Shown here: piece by piece, positions 61,150-64,000 of the stretch
Numbering within the stretch: position 1 is the stretch's first letter
Layout of the letters: the number at the start of each line of letters is the position of its first letter
Assembly: GCF_021440085.1 (NCBI RefSeq)
Contig: NZ_JAKCPW010000011.1
Coordinates: 124,001-188,000, forward strand
Reading direction: 5' to 3'
Origin: Dyadobacter sp. CY261
GTDB lineage: Bacteria; Bacteroidota; Bacteroidia; Cytophagales; Spirosomataceae
DNA length: 64,000 nt
Notes under the pieces: generated by a model
What the model was told of the DNA's origin: nothing
The model's database searches: none
Seen by the model: only the letters and a program-made list of their open reading frames with translations
Translations under genes and position numbers: made by a program

Positions 61150-63288
61150 ATGATTTCACCGAATATGCCTTCCCGCTACCCGCTCAAAGCTTTTTTTGCC
61201 ATCATCTTCCTTTTGCTGACTGGCCATGATGCATGCGCCGACGACGGCTATCGGCTCTGGCTGAGATACGAACGGATCAGCGATCCGAAGATGCGCGAGG
61301 CGTATAGCAAATCTTTCACTTTCATTGCCACGACAGGTAGCAGTGATATACTCCACAATGCGGCAAAGGAACTTCAAAACGGCATTGCCGCGATGACCGG
61401 TACGCAGGTACCCATTGTAAACACACCTGCAAAAAACGCAAGAGGGATCATGCTGACCGTTTCACCTGCCCTCAATGCGGTGTCACGTACCACTGATGGC
61501 TATTCGATTGGCCTGGAGTCTGGAAATGTCACCATTAAAGCTTCCCAAGAAGCCGGCATTCTGTACGGCAGCTTTGCGCTATTGCGGCATTTACAGCAGC
61601 ATTTGCCTTTGGAAAAAGCCGTTGGCGAAAGCAGTCCGAAAATCCAGTTGCGGATGCTCAACCATTGGGATAACCCCGAAGGAACGATCGAACGCGGTTA
61701 TGCCGGATCTTCGCTATGGAAATGGTACGACCTGCCCGAAACCCTCGATCCCCGTTATGAGGACTACGCCCGGGCCAATGCGTCGGTCGGGATCAACGGA
61801 ACGGTTGTTAACAATGTGAACGCCAGCGCCCGTTTTCTCACAATTGAATACCTGCCCAAAGTCGCGGCGCTTGCGGGTGTTTTCAGGAAGTATGGCATTA
61901 AAACTTATCTGTCTATTCATTTCGCCGCCCCTAAAACGCTCGGCGGCTTGAAAACCTCCGACCCGCTCGATCCGGAAGTCAGACAATGGTGGGCCGATAA
62001 AGTGAAGGAAATTTACCAGATCATTCCCGATTTCGGAGGATTTCTCGTGAAAGCCAATTCCGAAGGCGAACCCGGTCCCCAGGATTATGGCCGTACACAT
62101 GCCGATGGTGCCAATATGCTGGCAGAGGCACTCGCGCCATTCAATGGTGTGGTGATCTGGCGGGCGTTTGTATACAAGGCCGACCCGACCGCAGACCGTT
62201 TCAAAGCAGCCCATGAAGAATTTGTTCCGCTGGATGGAAAATTTGCCAAAAATGTCATCGTCCAGGTGAAGAACGGCCCTATTGATTTTCAGCCTCGTGA
62301 ACCGTTTTCGCCGTTATTCGGAAATATGCCCCGGACACCGCTTGGCATGGAATTCCAGCTCACACAGGAATACCTCGGTTTTGCGACGCATTGGGTATAC
62401 GAAGCTCCTCTGTTCAAAGAATGCCTCGATTCAGACACTTATGTAAATGGCAAGGGCTCGACGGTCGCCCGTGTGATCGATGGTTCGCTTCACGGCTATC
62501 CATTGACCTGCATTGCCGGAGTAGCCAACACGGGCTCTGACCGCAACTGGACAGGGCATCCAATGGCGCAGGCCAACTGGTATGCCTTCGGCCGCCTCGC
62601 CTGGGACCACACACTTACCGCCGAGGCCATTGCACACGAGTGGGCGCAGCTCTCGCTGACCACCGAACCGAAGGCCGTCGCCACGATCTCCGATATTATG
62701 CTGCGTTCGCGCGCGATTTACGTCGATTATAACACCCCCCTTGGCTTGTCGCGCCCGTGGACTGGCAGCCACTACGCCCCTGAACCATGGCAAAACCGAA
62801 GCTCCCGTCCCGACTGGACGGCCATTTACTATCACCGGGCCGATACGGTCGGGCTGGGATTCGACCGGACCGCGAATGGCAGCAATGCATTACAGCAGTA
62901 TCGACCGGAGGTGAGCCGGCTCTGGGCCAACCCCGAAACATGCCCGCTATCCTACCTTCTGTGGTTCCACCACATTCCCTGGTCCCAAAAGCTCAGCTCC
63001 GGCCGGAGCCTTTGGGATGAGCTTTGCCATAAGCTCTACTCAGGTGCAGACTCGGTTGTGTGGATGCAGCAGCAATGGAAACTCGTACAAACCTCCGTCG
63101 ATCCGGTGATCCACGCCGATGTTAACGGTCGGCTCACTAAACAATTCGGCGAAGCATTATGGTGGCGCGATGCATGGGTATTGTATTTGCAAACCTTCTC
63201 GCAAAAACCGATTCCTGACAGTTATCCCAAACCGGGAAAGACGCTGGAAGAAATTAAGAGAAGTGTGAATAGTTACCTGATCCGATGA
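61150..63288 (+). CDS. GH67 alpha-glucuronidase
   Basis: 712 aa, signal peptide ending near HDACADDG. Family features: DGYRLWLRYERISD at the mature start, LRMLNHWDNPEGTIERGYAG, GGFLVKANSEGEPGPQDYGR followed by THADGANMLAEALAPFNGVV (catalytic region), and WYAFGRLAWDHTLTAEAIAH. It releases (4-O-methyl-)glucuronic acid from the non-reducing end of xylo-oligosaccharides. Full length for the family. It lies 31 bp after the CE15 gene and probably ends the operon, as a 291-bp gap follows. Confidence 0.94.
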   Translation: MISPNMPSRYPLKAFFAIIFLLLTGHDACADDGYRLWLRYERISDPKMREAYSKSFTFIATTGSSDILHNAAKELQNGIAAMTGTQVPIVNTPAKNARGIMLTVSPALNAVSRTTDGYSIGLESGNVTIKASQEAGILYGSFALLRHLQQHLPLEKAVGESSPKIQLRMLNHWDNPEGTIERGYAGSSLWKWYDLPETLDPRYEDYARANASVGINGTVVNNVNASARFLTIEYLPKVAALAGVFRKYGIKTYLSIHFAAPKTLGGLKTSDPLDPEVRQWWADKVKEIYQIIPDFGGFLVKANSEGEPGPQDYGRTHADGANMLAEALAPFNGVVIWRAFVYKADPTADRFKAAHEEFVPLDGKFAKNVIVQVKNGPIDFQPREPFSPLFGNMPRTPLGMEFQLTQEYLGFATHWVYEAPLFKECLDSDTYVNGKGSTVARVIDGSLHGYPLTCIAGVANTGSDRNWTGHPMAQANWYAFGRLAWDHTLTAEAIAHEWAQLSLTTEPKAVATISDIMLRSRAIYVDYNTPLGLSRPWTGSHYAPEPWQNRSSRPDWTAIYYHRADTVGLGFDRTANGSNALQQYRPEVSRLWANPETCPLSYLLWFHHIPWSQKLSSGRSLWDELCHKLYSGADSVVWMQQQWKLVQTSVDPVIHADVNGRLTKQFGEALWWRDAWVLYLQTFSQKPIPDSYPKPGKTLEEIKRSVNSYLIR

Positions 63289-63579
63289 AAAATCCTTTCG
63301 GCACCATCGACATCATATTACCTTTTGGTTGAGTTTGAAATGGGCTTGATGATCGTGCAGCAAGCGAACTCGGCGATGAACTCCATCCGGAGCATGAAAC
63401 ATTTTCTAAAACCTTGAAACAAATTTGAAAACAAGCTCTTTAAAAAAATACATAATCTATTGATAAACAATTACTTAAAACTAAAACAACCCGATCTGAA
63501 ATTTAAAAACATTTGGTACTAATTCAAAAATAGTTTGGATAGATGCCCGGTAGCTTCGTCAGAAATTAATTCCAAAATC
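63289..63579. other. A+T-rich interval before the sugar symporter gene
   Basis: 291 bp with no gene call. The right half is strongly A+T-rich and should contain the symporter promoter; TAGTTTG at 63532-63538 is one base short of the -7 consensus and has no spaced -33 box. No hairpin of note was found after the GH67 stop. Confidence 0.5.
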
Positions 63580-64000
63580 ATGACAAGCAAAAAGGTAGTC
63601 TTCTGGGCATTCACAGTCGCGCTGGGCGGTTTTTTATTCGGGTTTGACACGGCGGTCATATCGGGCGCCGAGAAGTCGATCCAGCAATTGTGGGGCCTTA
63701 CCACGGTACAGCACGGTTTCACAGTTTCCATCGCATTGATAGGCACGGTCGTCGGGTCGCTCACGGGGGCTTTTCCCTCCGAGCGTTACGGACGGAAGTA
63801 CACCCTCTTCGCCATCGCCGTCCTTTACCTGCTTTCGTCCATAGGCTCGGCCCTGGCCTCCGATTGGATTTCCTTTTTGATCTTCCGCTTCCTCGGGGGC
63901 ATCGGCGTCGGCATTTCGTCGGTTACCGCTCCATTATATATATCCGAAATTTCTCCTGCCAACTCCCGCGGCCGGCTCGTGGCGATGTTCCAGTTCAACG
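63580..64000 (+). CDS. sugar porter (MFS) H+ symporter, N-terminal part (cut by window edge)
   Basis: First 140 residues of a major-facilitator sugar porter. GGFLFGFDTAVISGAEKSIQ at helix 1, the loop ERYGRKYTLF, FRFLGGIGVGISSVTAPLYI and SEISPANSRGRLVAM are hallmark sugar-porter motifs (PESPR-like region lies further right). Such XylE/AraE-type symporters import xylose or arabinose, matching the products of the xylan locus upstream. Starts at ATG 63580. Confidence 0.92.
   Translation, partial: MTSKKVVFWAFTVALGGFLFGFDTAVISGAEKSIQQLWGLTTVQHGFTVSIALIGTVVGSLTGAFPSERYGRKYTLFAIAVLYLLSSIGSALASDWISFLIFRFLGGIGVGISSVTAPLYISEISPANSRGRLVAMFQFN

Noticed and set aside
63341..63418. 25-codon reading frame after the GH67 gene
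   Set aside because: Too short, no recognisable similarity, and no ribosome-binding context; treated as non-coding.
1..64000. tRNA, rRNA, CRISPR arrays, insertion sequences, prophage
   Set aside because: Looked for cloverleaf-like segments, regularly spaced repeats, transposase and integrase motifs on both strands; none found by reading.

Overview
The window looks like a chromosome segment from an environmental Bacteroidota, most likely order Cytophagales and Dyadobacter-like. The evidence is three SusC/SusD pairs, a hybrid two-component regulator with an AraC output domain, FucP-type and sugar-porter permeases, promoters of the TTTG-N19-TAnnTTTG type, and roughly half G+C by eye. I see no rRNA, tRNA, CRISPR array, transposase or phage gene. 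The genus is an inference from gene content.

Layout. (1) 1-11400 is a urea utilisation block, all on the minus strand: outer-membrane porin, urtA-B-C-D-E (ABC urea importer), a NarX/NarL-like sensor kinase and response regulator, then ureA-ureB-ureC, with ureC cut by the left edge. Palindromes of the form TACnTAnGTA recur upstream of the porin and of ureA, and a 14-bp dyad with related half-sites lies upstream of the kinase gene. These are probably the regulator's operators. (2) 11413-15355 holds a mixed set: ankyrin protein, small secreted proteins, an XRE regulator with a membrane partner behind tandem 16-bp repeats, and a rifampin ADP-ribosyltransferase (arr). (3) 15513-19405 is a compact plus-strand operon of acyl carrier protein, cytochrome P450, MBOAT acyltransferase and an SGNH/DltD-like protein. 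It resembles a dlt operon in which the ligase is missing and a P450 is present. I consider it the best candidate for an undescribed system.

(4) 19511-37179 is an L-fucose region: a GH95-type hydrolase, SusD and SusC, a divergent AraC regulator, then FucP-like permease, short-chain dehydrogenase and L-fuconate dehydratase. Upstream of these, on the same strand, are three genes of the kind abundant in Planctomycetes (DUF1549/DUF1553 cytochrome, DUF1501 protein, membrane cytochrome). (5) 37582-44983 is a second polysaccharide utilisation locus (Gfo/Idh/MocA oxidoreductase, GH43, SusD, SusC), closed by a strong stem-loop. (6) 45222-49340 is a hybrid two-component regulator, divergent from that locus and upstream of the next.

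(7) 49618-64000 is a glucuronoxylan locus: SusC, SusD, a very large FG-GAP/UnbV lipoprotein, sialate-type O-acetylesterase, CE15 glucuronoyl esterase, GH67 alpha-glucuronidase and a sugar:H+ symporter cut by the right edge. The three carbohydrate loci would bind and import oligosaccharides at the outer membrane, strip esters and side chains, and feed monosaccharides to inner-membrane symporters. All functions are homology-level calls made by reading the translations; no database search was possible.
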